The notes under the pieces: generated by a model
What the model saw: only the letters and a program-made list of their open reading frames with translations
Told to the model about the DNA's origin: nothing
The model's database searches: none
Shown: positions 13,733 to 20,831 of the stretch, in pieces
Numbering within the stretch: position 1 is the stretch's first letter
Layout: each line of letters begins with the position of its first letter
DNA from: a virus
IMG/VR virus record: IMGVR_UViG_3300025407_000092
Coordinates: 1-28,953 of that record
DNA: 28,953 bases
Strand: one strand, 5' to 3'
Translations under genes and position numbers: made by a program

Positions 13733-13977
13733 TATAATACTCCATACTTATATGAACCATACAGTATAACACCAATAATAGATAATGTCAATACAATATA
13801 ACCCAATCTTACCGACTTCATACGATAATATTCAACTTCAAATTCAATCATTTCTTTTTGTGCTTGAAGCATATCATTCATTGTGCCTCTTGTATAATCA
13901 TCAGCATACATTCTAATGGTTTCATTTTGAAGCGCAAGATGTTTTTTCGCCTGTAGATAACGATAAAAAGAAAGCAT
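13732..13977 (-). CDS. 81-aa C-tail-anchored membrane protein
   Basis: Residues 1-55 are helical and charged (MNDMLQAQKEMIEFEVEYYR), followed by a single C-terminal TM (LGYIVLTLSIIGVILYGS). Starts in a TAATG overlap with the 43-aa gene. A cytoplasmic coiled coil with C-terminal anchor; no family recognised. Confidence 0.75.
   Translation of the reverse strand: MLSFYRYLQAKKHLALQNETIRMYADDYTRGTMNDMLQAQKEMIEFEVEYYRMKSVRLGYIVLTLSIIGVILYGSYKYGVL
13763..13791 (-). promoter_or_regulatory. Possible promoter inside the 81-aa gene
   Basis: Leftward TTGACA (13791-13786), 17-nt spacer, TATACT (13768-13763), within coding sequence of a TM helix. It would drive the 87-aa membrane protein, the 54-aa protein and genes beyond. 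Could be coincidence in AT-rich TM codons. Confidence 0.35.
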
Positions 13978-14108
13978 TATTTAACCAATTCTGTATGTTT
14001 ATGCTGTAAACTTTTACGCAAGATTTTGAACCAAAGTTTTTTTTCTTTTTTGGTATTGTGTCTAACACAAGCACGATACATTTTTCTAATTAATTTTTTA
14101 ACTTTCAT
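13977..14108 (-). CDS. 43-aa very basic microprotein
   Basis: ATG 14108, inside the end of the upstream gene (11-nt overlap), to TAA 13977. MKVKKLIRKMYRACVRHNTK, then KEKKLWFKILRKSLQHKHTE and LVK: about one third Lys/Arg. Weak AAAGG upstream. Likely a nucleic-acid- or polymerase-binding peptide by composition only. Confidence 0.65.
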   Translation of the reverse strand: MKVKKLIRKMYRACVRHNTKKEKKLWFKILRKSLQHKHTELVK

Positions 14109-14367
14109 AGAATAACCTTTTCCAACTTACATGACGGCAAACTTCTTGTTTTGCTTTTGCCAAAGAATCAAACTTATTACCCATAATATATATCGATTTT
14201 GGGCCATAGACCAAAATATCACCAATCATTGTTTCAAATCGATATCTAGTTTTACCTTTGCTATCAACTTCTTTAGTTTTACAATGATAATTATCTACAA
14301 TACCACCAAAGATTAAAGTTTCCCTTAACTCGTCTGATACTATCTTGCGCATAAAGGCATTATTCAT
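14098..14367 (-). CDS. 89-aa protein, unknown
   Basis: Starts in a TAATG overlap with the preceding gene. Mixed alpha/beta: helical N-terminus (MNNAFMRKIVSDELRETLIF) then strands (TRYRFETMIGDILVYG, SIYIMG) and a basic end (CRHVSWKRLFYES). No family recognised. Confidence 0.7.
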   Translation of the reverse strand: MNNAFMRKIVSDELRETLIFGGIVDNYHCKTKEVDSKGKTRYRFETMIGDILVYGPKSIYIMGNKFDSLAKAKQEVCRHVSWKRLFYES

Positions 14368-14624
14368 TAGTGCACCACATGAAGATGAGGTTTTTGTTTT
14401 CTGATATCAGGTAATGATTGAATAGTTTCAATTGCTTTAGATAAAAGCATTGATGCTTCTTTTTCACAACCTGCAGCTTCAGCAAACATAACTATTCTTG
14501 CTGTAATGATAGCAATAACATTTAAAGCATTATCAATCTCATGTTTATCAATCATATCAGCTATAAAGGTATCGATATCAATTGAAATAGTATTCAATTG
14601 TTCATCTGTTAAATTATTCAGCAT
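14367..14624 (-). CDS. 85-aa helical protein, unknown
   Basis: Start ATG 14624 chosen because GGAAG lies 6 nt upstream within the end of the 50-aa TM gene; the frame continues upstream to a TTG at 14648 without a ribosome site. Nearly all-helical and acidic (LTDEQLNTISIDIDTFIADM), basic His-rich tail. Unknown function. Confidence 0.7.
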   Translation of the reverse strand: MLNNLTDEQLNTISIDIDTFIADMIDKHEIDNALNVIAIITARIVMFAEAAGCEKEASMLLSKAIETIQSLPDIRKQKPHLHVVH

Positions 14625-14766
14625 CTTCATCTTCCATTGCTGATACAAAAACCGATACTGCTAATAATAAAGCACCTAAGCCTATACGCCAATCAGCTAA
14701 AAAGATTAAAATAAATCCAATCAATGCTGCTAATAACGGTAAAAATTTAATTTTGATTACTTCCAT
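14614..14766 (-). CDS. 50-aa membrane-hairpin microprotein
   Basis: ATG 14766 with TTAGGAG upstream, TAA 14614. Two hydrophobic stretches, FLPLLAALIGFILIFLA and GLGALLLAVSVFVSA, separated by DWRI, form a helical hairpin; ends acidic (MEDEDAE). Holin-like in size and topology, but nothing else supports a holin. Overlaps the next gene by 11 nt. Confidence 0.7.
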   Translation of the reverse strand: MEVIKIKFLPLLAALIGFILIFLADWRIGLGALLLAVSVFVSAMEDEDAE

Positions 14767-14775
14767 AATATTCTC

Positions 14776-14940
14776 CTAATAATTTCTTGAGTAACCATTA
14801 TTGGTTATCATTTTTGCTTCAATAACTGCTTCGTAAATACCATCAGCACACAATGGGATTATTTTATTTTGAAGTGGTAACATAAAACATTTTACCACAT
14901 CATCATAATAAATTAAACTTTCTATATCAATATTTTCCAT
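14776..14940 (-). CDS. 54-aa protein, first gene of a promoter-driven operon
   Basis: ATG 14940, Shine-Dalgarno TGAGGA, TAG 14776. MENIDIESLIYYDDVVKCFM, then LPLQNKIIPLCADGIYEAVI and EAKMITNNGYSRNY. Acidic, soluble, unknown. It is the promoter-proximal gene of the transcript starting near 14956, leading into the membrane microprotein cluster. Confidence 0.75.
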   Translation of the reverse strand: MENIDIESLIYYDDVVKCFMLPLQNKIIPLCADGIYEAVIEAKMITNNGYSRNY

Positions 14941-14962
14941 AATTTCCTCACTTTAACATACC

Positions 14963-14990
14963 ATTATAACACATCTGGACCAAAAGTCAA
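14963..14990 (-). promoter_or_regulatory. Dispersed-family promoter (16-nt spacer)
   Basis: Leftward GC-TTGACT (14990-14985), 16-nt spacer, TATAAT (14968-14963), GG. Drives the 54-aa gene and the run of small genes to its left. Confidence 0.9.
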
Positions 14991-14998
14991 GCACTATT

Positions 14999-15229
14999 TT
15001 AGCTCGTGGAATCGTCTAGGACGATTAATTTACCAATACCGACATATTCATCTACGGCATGCTTTAATTGTGTCTTGGAAGTGCTTGGAAGAACAAATGT
15101 ATACTCAAATTTTGCGTCCACACCCTTGTCCGTTAGTGTTTCATTGAGATACTTTACCGCTTGGTAAGCATCATCAAATTCTTTTCTACCATTATTATTA
15201 TTCAGGTTCGGTTTAGCGATATATTTCAT
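14999..15229 (-). CDS. 76-aa protein, unknown
   Basis: Starts in TAATG overlap with the 74-aa gene. MKYIAKPNLNNNNGRKEFDD, then AVKYLNETLTDKGVDAKFEYTF: a short alpha/beta protein with a probable strand FEYTFVLPS and a C-terminal helix. No family recognised; last gene before the 14.98-kb promoter. Confidence 0.75.
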   Translation of the reverse strand: MKYIAKPNLNNNNGRKEFDDAYQAVKYLNETLTDKGVDAKFEYTFVLPSTSKTQLKHAVDEYVGIGKLIVLDDSTS

Positions 15230-15453
15230 TATTGTGCTTTCTTATATGCTGCTGCAATTAGTTTATGAACGGTTGCAATTGGTTCTTTAACCATCCAACC
15301 TTGTTGTGTTGTTGAATAGATGTTGGTTACGGTTTCAACTTTCTTTGTGCCAACCACAACATCAGTTTCAAACACGGTTAGAATGTGATTCACATTGACC
15401 AAAAGAATTTTGCCTTTGTGTTCTGGTGCTGCATTGGTTAATTTAATAATCAT
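15229..15453 (-). CDS. 74-aa FlbD-like small beta protein
   Basis: MIIKLTNAAPEHKGKILLVN, then VNHILTVFETDVVVG, IYSTTQQGWMV and a helix ETVH-type (VHKLIAAAYKKAQ). The N-terminal Ile/Leu strand with an LVNVNHI segment and the closing helix resemble FlbD-type proteins; the match is by pattern only. Starts in an ATGA overlap. Confidence 0.7.
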   Translation of the reverse strand: MIIKLTNAAPEHKGKILLVNVNHILTVFETDVVVGTKKVETVTNIYSTTQQGWMVKEPIATVHKLIAAAYKKAQ

Positions 15454-15827
15454 TTTTTATCTTTCTTTTGTTGTTTAAGAATTTCTTTAAGTTCTTTAGG
15501 TGATTCTAATCCTGTTGGGACATAAGGAGAATCATAATTGTTTACATCACCTTTTTTTACAAAATCAGTTGGTTTCATACCTTCAAATGGTTTCCAATCA
15601 GATGCTAACCATTCTTTACAACCTTGTTCATACTTACTGAACAACTTTTCAAATCTTATTCGATATGATGTGCTCAAAGCATACAATGTTGTTATTGCTT
15701 GGTCTTCATTGATTTCACCATCATGTAAATTATTGGCAAGCTCTTCAACTTCATCGACCAGATTCCAACATTTTAAAATGTTTTGTTCTAAATCATACAT
15801 ATCAAACGGTTCTTTACTTTTTGCCAT
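15450..15827 (-). CDS. 125-aa protein, unknown
   Basis: ATG 15827 (MAKSKEPFD) chosen for GGAGA upstream; the open frame extends 6 codons into the previous gene. Helical acidic N-terminal half (NLVDEVEELANNLHDGEIN), middle EWLASDWKPFEGMKPTDF, basic end (LKQQKKDKK). Overlaps the LigA-like gene by 14 nt. No family recognised. Confidence 0.7.
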   Translation of the reverse strand: MAKSKEPFDMYDLEQNILKCWNLVDEVEELANNLHDGEINEDQAITTLYALSTSYRIRFEKLFSKYEQGCKEWLASDWKPFEGMKPTDFVKKGDVNNYDSPYVPTGLESPKELKEILKQQKKDKK

Positions 15828-16113
15828 ACATTTTCTCCAATTCAATTAATCTTTTTGCTTTTGCATAGATGACAGGGTGTCGGTGATTAAGGTGTGCGCC
15901 TGTTGTACCAGACCAATCTCTAAACTCCCAATCAAAGTAACCTATCTTCTTGCAATCTGGATTATCATTCTGTAATTTCTCTAACTCATTAGCCCAATCT
16001 TGCCATTGATGGTCTGATATTACAGGAGAATCCAATTCATAATAAAGGCAGGAGTGAAGCAACATCTGTCCTCTCCTGCGTCTAATTAACTCTTTAATGC
16101 TATCGCTTGTCAT
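15814..16113 (-). CDS. 99-aa protein resembling the N-terminal helices of NAD-dependent DNA ligase
   Basis: ATG 16113 (MTSDSIKELIRRR); earlier codons overlap the 26-aa gene. The segment LLHSCLYYELDSPVISDHQW, then WANELEKLQNDNPD closely follows the LigA domain Ia pattern (YY-x-D-x-P-x-[IV]-SD-x-x-[YW]D-x-L ... EL-x-x-LE ... P), which binds the NMN half of NAD+. The rest (GYFDWEFRDWSGTTGAHLNH) has no ligase motifs and there is no adenylation domain. It may bind a nicotinamide nucleotide, or may only share the hairpin. Confidence 0.55.
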   Translation of the reverse strand: MTSDSIKELIRRRRGQMLLHSCLYYELDSPVISDHQWQDWANELEKLQNDNPDCKKIGYFDWEFRDWSGTTGAHLNHRHPVIYAKAKRLIELEKMYGKK

Positions 16114-16180
16114 TGAAATAATCACAATCAATATAAGCTGCAATCAATAGCAATACGATAAAACCGATAAGGAAAAACAT
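16100..16180 (-). CDS. 26-aa single-TM microprotein
   Basis: ATG 16180 in a TAATG overlap with the cobS stop; TAG 16100. MFFLIGFIVLLLIAAYIDCD, then YFNDKR: one TM helix and a short charged tail. Overlaps the next gene by 14 nt. Conserved TAATG/overlap style with neighbours supports translation. Confidence 0.6.
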   Translation of the reverse strand: MFFLIGFIVLLLIAAYIDCDYFNDKR

Positions 16181-17337
16181 TATAGAGTTTCCTCACCGAT
16201 TACATCAGATTTTGGTGCTTCAGCATTCAATGGTGATTCTACTTTAGCATCAACTTTAGCATACAAGTCAAGGAAAGCATTTTTAGTTTCCTCATCAAAG
16301 CGGTTCACACATAATGTTATTGCTTTCATTCTATCGTTAAAGATTTCATAAGCCTTAGCGATATGAACCAATCTACGGGTTGAAATGATTTCGTCTGTAG
16401 CACCTTGGTCAAATGATTGGCGAACCACATCTGCCCATTGGCATAGATTGTCCACAAATTCTGAATCTTTGATTAAAGGTGTTAAGATTTTCTTTTCTGT
16501 TTTAACATCAGGATATTCTTGTTCAACTGTAATTGGGAATCTTTCCAAGAAAGCGTCATCAAGAATTTGTGATAGATACTTACCTTCATCTGAACCACGA
16601 CCTTTTGTATTAGCAGTAGCGATGATAGTAAAGCCATCTTTAGGTAAAACTACTTCACCAGATTTTTTATTGTAATATGGTTTGCCTTCTAAAATGCCTT
16701 GTAAACACATAAGTTTATTTGAACCACGGTCTACTTCGTCAATGAGTAATACAGCACCACGTTTCATAGCAGTCAAAACTGGACCGTCACGATTAACCAC
16801 ATTACCGTTTACTAAAGTAGGACCGCCAAGTAAGTCTGATTCATCTGTTTCGATTGAGATATTAACACGGATACATTCACGGTTCAATTCAGCACATACT
16901 TGTTCAACCATTAATGTTTTACCGTTACCAGAAAGACCGGTAACAAATACAGGATAGAATAATTTTGAATTGATAATACCTTTTAAGTCTTTGAAAAAAC
17001 CAAATGGTACATAATCTTTATATACCACAGGAATAGCTGGTTCAGATTCATCAATCAATTTAGGTTGTCTGAAAGCTACCACAGCCATATCAACTGTAGC
17101 AGGTTCTTGAAAGTTTGGTTGTGGTTCGGCAACTTGTTTCTTAACCACTTTTTCGCCTGATGATGGTAACTTATACTCACCACGACCAGTTCGATATTCT
17201 GATTTAGTTACCAACCAGTAAGGATATGGCACATCTGCTTCATCTACCACTTTAGAAATCATATCACGGTCTAAAACGGCATTTGTACCAAATAAACTTT
17301 CTGCTGCCATAATAAATTGTTTTGCGTTTTTGTTCAT
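16180..17337 (-). CDS. cobS: CobS/MoxR-like AAA+ ATPase
   Basis: 385 aa. Walker A GLSGNGKT at 134-141, Walker B VLLIDEVD at 196-203, sensor-1 TAN at 241-243, arginine finger near R266 (LERFPI). N-terminal 1-100 is a linker region with GRGEYKLP. It belongs to the AAA_5/CobS-type set carried by many aquatic T4-like phages. In bacteria CobS with CobN and CobT inserts cobalt in B12 synthesis; no CobN or CobT is visible here, so a remodelling ATPase role is equally likely. Has its own promoter; Shine-Dalgarno GAGAGG. Confidence 0.85.
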   Translation of the reverse strand: MNKNAKQFIMAAESLFGTNAVLDRDMISKVVDEADVPYPYWLVTKSEYRTGRGEYKLPSSGEKVVKKQVAEPQPNFQEPATVDMAVVAFRQPKLIDESEPAIPVVYKDYVPFGFFKDLKGIINSKLFYPVFVTGLSGNGKTLMVEQVCAELNRECIRVNISIETDESDLLGGPTLVNGNVVNRDGPVLTAMKRGAVLLIDEVDRGSNKLMCLQGILEGKPYYNKKSGEVVLPKDGFTIIATANTKGRGSDEGKYLSQILDDAFLERFPITVEQEYPDVKTEKKILTPLIKDSEFVDNLCQWADVVRQSFDQGATDEIISTRRLVHIAKAYEIFNDRMKAITLCVNRFDEETKNAFLDLYAKVDAKVESPLNAEAPKSDVIGEETL

Positions 17338-17372
17338 AATGTTATTTGCCTCTCATATTTAATTGTGAGACC

Positions 17373-17400
17373 ATTATAACACAACTGGAGAAAAAATCAA
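17373..17400 (-). promoter_or_regulatory. Promoter of the CobS-like gene (16-nt spacer)
   Basis: Leftward TTGATT (17400-17395), 16-nt spacer, TATAAT (17378-17373), GG. The -35 has drifted but the -10, spacing and flank match the dispersed family. Confidence 0.75.
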
Positions 17401-17409
17401 TACCAAATG

Positions 17410-17646
17410 CTAATATGTACCATCATTATAATAATCACTACCATCTGGTATTAATGCTCGAATGGTAAACCAATATCGTAGGTAATTGGTAAGTAATTTT
17501 GAATAGATAAAGTCCTCTCGAATGATATCGTAGGATTCTTTAAACATTAGACCTTCGTAGGATTGGTCAAACGGGTCTGGTGGGTATCTAAAGTTCTCGC
17601 CTGCGTAGGCAACAAAAACTTCTTCAAGTAATTCTGGTGAAATCAT
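17410..17646 (-). CDS. 78-aa acidic protein, unknown
   Basis: Starts in an ATGA overlap with the 59-aa gene. MISPELLEEVFVAYAGENFR, then a Tyr/Asp-rich body (DPFDQSYEGLMFKESYDII, YLRYWFTIRALIPDG). Aromatic-rich and acidic; possible DNA mimic by composition only. No family. Confidence 0.7.
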   Translation of the reverse strand: MISPELLEEVFVAYAGENFRYPPDPFDQSYEGLMFKESYDIIREDFIYSKLLTNYLRYWFTIRALIPDGSDYYNDGTY

Positions 17647-17822
17647 AATATCTCTACATCAATAATTTGTTTTGCTAACTTAACTGGTCTGTCTTCAAAT
17701 GACATAACCGATTCTGCCTCTGCTCTACTGTAATACGGACCATCATGATATACAGGTTTGCCATTTTGTTCTGTCATGATATAATACACATTCATTTTTT
17801 CAGGTCTTGCCATATTAGCCAT
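17643..17822 (-). CDS. 59-aa protein, unknown
   Basis: ATG 17822, Shine-Dalgarno AAGGA, TGA 17643. MANMARPEKMNVYYIMTEQN, then GKPVYHDGPYYSRAEAESVM and SFEDRPVKLAKQIIDVEIL: a small alpha/beta fold starting with a strand (VYYIMTE). Coupled by ATGA to the 78-aa gene. No family recognised. Confidence 0.75.
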   Translation of the reverse strand: MANMARPEKMNVYYIMTEQNGKPVYHDGPYYSRAEAESVMSFEDRPVKLAKQIIDVEIL

Positions 17823-17841
17823 AGTTTTTTCCTTTTCTTTT

Positions 17842-18027
17842 TTATTTAGCGTATTTTTTATAGTGGTCTAATACCTTTTCTAAAGCTGGCACTATTTCAG
17901 CGTCTGCTAAAACTGGATGGTCAAAGTCTTCAATACCATTTAACACAGCATGCTTGTATTGTAGAATACTTTCTTTTTCGTATGCTAATGAATCAATAAT
18001 GATTTGTTTTAATTCTGGTTTACTCAT
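17842..18027 (-). CDS. 61-aa helical protein, unknown
   Basis: Shine-Dalgarno GGAGA within the overlapping upstream gene. MSKPELKQIIIDSLAYEKES, then two further predicted helices (LADAEIVPALEKVLDHYKKY). Compact three-helix size; no family recognised. Confidence 0.75.
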   Translation of the reverse strand: MSKPELKQIIIDSLAYEKESILQYKHAVLNGIEDFDHPVLADAEIVPALEKVLDHYKKYAK

Positions 18028-18184
18028 TTATCCATTTCTCCGCTTCTTCTTCTGCATCTACTTGTTTATAGAATAATTCACTTCTTTGAAATTCTTCTTT
18101 GATATAATACATTACTTCAATCTCGCCTCCGTATTTTGTTACATTGGCAGTTTTTATTCCCTTACTGAATGTTTTAAGTATCAT
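18020..18184 (-). CDS. 54-aa protein, unknown
   Basis: ATG 18184 to TAA 18020, overlapping the next gene by 8 nt. MILKTFSKGIKTANVTKYGG, then EIEVMYYIKEEFQRSELFYK and QVDAEEEAEKWINE. Beta N-terminus, acidic C-terminal helix. The possible Shine-Dalgarno AGGAAG lies rather far upstream. No family. Confidence 0.65.
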   Translation of the reverse strand: MILKTFSKGIKTANVTKYGGEIEVMYYIKEEFQRSELFYKQVDAEEEAEKWINE

Positions 18185-18190
18185 ATTTTT

Positions 18191-18376
18191 TTAATAACTT
18201 CCTGTAAAATGTTCATTCAACATCATGTCTTGTAGTTTTTCAAACGATTGCATATAGATGCCGTTATTAACAACTAAACCACCTAATGGCACATAACCAT
18301 CTTCCAACTTTTGTGAACATTCGTTTTGAAAATCTTCTAATTGTTCATTCTTTACTACGATATAACGGTTACTCAT
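18191..18376 (-). CDS. DUF1737-like 61-aa protein
   Basis: Shine-Dalgarno AAGGAG. The pattern RYIVVKNEQLEDFQNECSQK, LEDGYVPLGGLVV, IYMQSF is that of the DUF1737-type small proteins (strand, helix, GW/GY-x-P-x-GG, Q-x-[FM]). Function unknown; common in phages. Confidence 0.7.
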   Translation of the reverse strand: MSNRYIVVKNEQLEDFQNECSQKLEDGYVPLGGLVVNNGIYMQSFEKLQDMMLNEHFTGSY

Positions 18377-18389
18377 ATTTTCTCCTTAA

Positions 18390-19034
18390 TTAATCCCATA
18401 ATGCTGTATAATATTTACCAAACAATCTTAAACCATTTTGAATACGAGCCCAATGTTTATCGTGGCCTTTTTTATCAAATTTAAGTGTATGCTTAGGACC
18501 TTTTTTCAATTTAGCACCACCATCAGGCAAATCAATCCATATATGGTCAATATTACCTGACCAAAATTTGTCAGCCCAATCTTCTTTGTTTAATTCGGTG
18601 AAAGCCCAAATCATTTCAGATAAAACATAATCCCAACGCTTAAACCAATTACCATCGCCAGCTTCAGCCAAGATATTCTTTTTAGCCTTTTGTGCGGACT
18701 TCGTTGTGCTTCGTAAGTTTGATGGCACATCAACATCATCAATATGAGGCGCACCGTGTTTCGTTTTCTTTAACTGAATAAGCATAGGCAGAATGATATG
18801 GGTCAAAGTATTATCCATTGACCATGTATCCCATGGATCAATCTTGACATATCGAATATCACGGTTGATAAAGTTTCTAACAGCAAAAAGGGCATTACAG
18901 AATGGTTCTAATACATCATGCCAAAATTTTACCATTGGTTCTTTGTATTCAATCTCTCGCCAGAAGATTATCTTCTCAACGATAGTGTAAGGTGATAACC
19001 AATTGTCTTTTGGTCGATTTTGGTATATAAACAT
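18390..19034 (-). CDS. Conserved phage protein, 214 aa, Trp-rich
   Basis: Shine-Dalgarno AAGGAG. Very Trp-rich: NWLSPYTIVEKIIFWRE, FWHDVLEPFC, KIDPWDTWSMDNTLTHIILP, LIQLKKTKHGAP, FWSGNIDHIWIDL. I recall close relatives in other T4-like phages and metagenomes without a function. The DPWDTWSMD motif may be a metal or ligand site. It ends LRLFGKYYTALWD. Follows directly on the 38-aa gene. Confidence 0.75.
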   Translation of the reverse strand: MFIYQNRPKDNWLSPYTIVEKIIFWREIEYKEPMVKFWHDVLEPFCNALFAVRNFINRDIRYVKIDPWDTWSMDNTLTHIILPMLIQLKKTKHGAPHIDDVDVPSNLRSTTKSAQKAKKNILAEAGDGNWFKRWDYVLSEMIWAFTELNKEDWADKFWSGNIDHIWIDLPDGGAKLKKGPKHTLKFDKKGHDKHWARIQNGLRLFGKYYTALWD

Positions 19035-19151
19035 TTATTTTTTCTCCTTACAATTATCAAAGTATATCCAAGGATAATTGGCAGCAAAAGTTACATCTAT
19101 GCCTAATTTATTAAGTCTATTTGTAAATGCTTTTATTTGATAATCATTCAT
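19035..19151 (-). CDS. 38-aa microprotein
   Basis: ATG 19151, TAA 19035, which abuts the ATG of the next gene. MNDYQIKAFTNRLNKLGIDV, then TFAANYPWIYFDNCKEKK; the C-terminal Lys codons overlap the next gene's Shine-Dalgarno. Helix then strand, with NYPWIY typical of short phage proteins that include NxPWxY/F. Unknown function. Confidence 0.65.
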   Translation of the reverse strand: MNDYQIKAFTNRLNKLGIDVTFAANYPWIYFDNCKEKK

Positions 19152-19164
19152 TTGTTTTTCTTAA

Positions 19165-19926
19165 TTATACTTCTATATATTTCAATTTAAATAGGTCATG
19201 TTGATATTCTTTTGGATAAGCTCTTGGGTTACAAATCACTCTTGTTTCACTAATTGTATAATCGAAAGGATCGTGAGTGTGCCCATGAACCCATAACTTA
19301 ACATCTTTAAATAAGTTCATAAGATAATCCAGATTACTATGAAAACCACCGTTCATTATGCTGTCATTTTCATATCGTGGGTGAACAGAATTACGGCTAG
19401 GTGAATGGTGTGTTATAACAACTTTTTTACCTGATAAACTTTCAAGCATTGTTGCAATAAAATCTATACTCTTATTATGTTCTTTAACTGATTGTTCAGG
19501 TGAATACTTAATATAATTTTCACCATCAAAGTATTTAATAATTCTCCAATCAGGCATTGAAGGCTTAATTAATTCCATTGTATACTTATCAGAATTATTC
19601 ATATTAGTCCACATGGTTGAACCAATAAAATTAATATCACCAATTTTGGCCGCTTGATTATTAAGAACACGAATATTATCCAAGTGTTTTAACTTATCTG
19701 TGATATCTTTTACCGTGTCATTGTATAGATAATTATAATGCTCGTGATTACCAACCACATATACAATATCTCTAAACTTTTTTGATATATCTTCAAAAAA
19801 ATCTATTTTAAAATGCTTTGCTGAACATATATCGCCAGCTAAAATCAATACATCAGCATTCTCATCATTATTTAATGTGAGGTCTCTATGTTCTAAATGT
19901 AAATCACTTGCAATCGCTAACTTCAC
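19165..19926 (-). CDS. Calcineurin-like metallophosphoesterase
   Basis: 253 aa from GTG 19926, chosen over a TTG four codons upstream because GGAAAA is then correctly spaced and the protein begins (M)KLAIASDLHLEH as usual. Metal motifs in order: D-x-H (SDLHLE), GD (ILAGDIC), GNHE (VVGNHEHY), H (VITHHSPS), GHTH (WVHGHTHD). Binuclear metal enzyme; phage members cleave phosphodiesters, cyclic nucleotides or nucleotide signals, and the substrate is not readable here. Lies after a structured non-coding leader of about 150 nt. Confidence 0.85.
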   Translation of the reverse strand: MKLAIASDLHLEHRDLTLNNDENADVLILAGDICSAKHFKIDFFEDISKKFRDIVYVVGNHEHYNYLYNDTVKDITDKLKHLDNIRVLNNQAAKIGDINFIGSTMWTNMNNSDKYTMELIKPSMPDWRIIKYFDGENYIKYSPEQSVKEHNKSIDFIATMLESLSGKKVVITHHSPSRNSVHPRYENDSIMNGGFHSNLDYLMNLFKDVKLWVHGHTHDPFDYTISETRVICNPRAYPKEYQHDLFKLKYIEV

Positions 19927-19944
19927 AATGTTTTCCAATTCTAT

Positions 19945-20099
19945 TATTAGCCAATAAGATATCGGGCAGTATTTAGCCGCCCTCCTGCCAAGTATCGCAG
20001 AGATTGCTTACCAAACTCGGTAGTCCAATTGGCTCGTTACGGTCGATTAACTCGATCCAGTCTGCTCTGGTTACAGGCCTTAACCTACCTGTAATTAGG
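19945..20099 (-). ncRNA. GC-rich structured intergenic RNA candidate
   Basis: 155 nt with no ATG or GTG frame on the minus strand, visibly richer in G+C than its neighbours. Successive helices in leftward order: TTACAGG/CCTGTAA (7 bp, 10-nt loop), CCAG/CTGG, TCGA/TCGA, TACC/GGTA, and GGGC/GCCC around CTAAATACT. An alternative pairing GGTTA/TAACC overlaps the first stem. It sits in the 5' region of the phosphoesterase mRNA. It could be a riboswitch-like leader, processed RNA or small RNA. Not a tRNA: no T-loop and no acceptor stem. Confidence 0.45.
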
Positions 20100-20294
20100 T
20101 TATTTTTTGATTGTATAGTTTTTAAATATACTGATTAGAATTGATACTGCTAACCAATTTCGCCATGTATAATCAATATACAAGGCAGGAAAGATTGTAT
20201 CCCATGCCCATATAACAACCAATGACCAACATAAGCATAATACTACTAATACTACTGCTGCTGTTATTGCCAATGCCCATTCTATATCTTTCAT
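20100..20294 (-). CDS. 64-aa two-TM membrane protein
   Basis: ATG 20294 (TAATG overlap, GGAGG upstream); the longer frame from 20324 overlaps the Api92-like gene. Two TM helices: ALAITAAVVLVVLCLCWSLV and WLAVSILISIF, with aromatic/acidic connection and a basic end. No family recognised. Confidence 0.75.
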   Translation of the reverse strand: MKDIEWALAITAAVVLVVLCLCWSLVVIWAWDTIFPALYIDYTWRNWLAVSILISIFKNYTIKK

Positions 20295-20830
20295 TATTGA
20301 TCCTCCGCCATCATTTCTTTCCAATCCTCAGCTATTTGTTCTAGATTGAAATCTTCAACCAGATGCTGAGGTATATTACTCAAGTCCTCATAATCAAGTT
20401 CATACGATGCGTCCTGACCGTCATAGTATTCACCGACAAATGACATACCTTCTTCAATGTATGTAGCAGAAACATCCCAGCCATGTTCAAACATCCAATG
20501 ATATAAGTTCGTTGGTGGTGCCCATGCCGTTTCACAACTAAAGGTTATGGTGTCACCTTCTCTACGCCAATTATTAGCATCGGCATTCCATTTTGTTCCC
20601 CAATTACTGACTGACCAGCTATACCAATCAGGTGCACCATACTTCTCTTGCATCTCAGCGGCTAATGCCTCATTACGGTTAGGTGATTCTACATCAACCA
20701 ATTCTTGTGGGCATGGCATAAAGAAATCAAACCAATTCTTGCCTTCACCATTCTTTAGAAAAGTTTCTAACCTGTCCATCTTTTCAGGTGTTGCTGTAAT
20801 GCTAACACTATTTGAGCACCAATTTGGCAT
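20294..20830 (-). CDS. Api92-like ferredoxin-fold phage protein (DUF1281-type)
   Basis: 178 aa, Shine-Dalgarno GGAGGG. N-terminus MPNWCSNSVSITATPEKM is the signature of the Api92/YubB family; the rest includes DWYSWSVSNWGTKWNA, AWAPPTNLYHWMFE and an acidic Tyr-rich C-terminus. Widely spread on phages and plasmids, probably anti-host or regulatory, mechanism unknown. Shares TAATG with the TM gene downstream. Confidence 0.85.
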   Translation of the reverse strand: MPNWCSNSVSITATPEKMDRLETFLKNGEGKNWFDFFMPCPQELVDVESPNRNEALAAEMQEKYGAPDWYSWSVSNWGTKWNADANNWRREGDTITFSCETAWAPPTNLYHWMFEHGWDVSATYIEEGMSFVGEYYDGQDASYELDYEDLSNIPQHLVEDFNLEQIAEDWKEMMAEDQ

Positions 20831-20831
20831 C

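Noticed and set aside
19945-20099. Possible tRNA or tRNA-like cloverleaf in the GC-rich gap
   Set aside because: Several 4-7 bp stems occur in series, but there is no 7-bp acceptor stem and no TTCGAnT T-loop, and stem order does not fit a cloverleaf.
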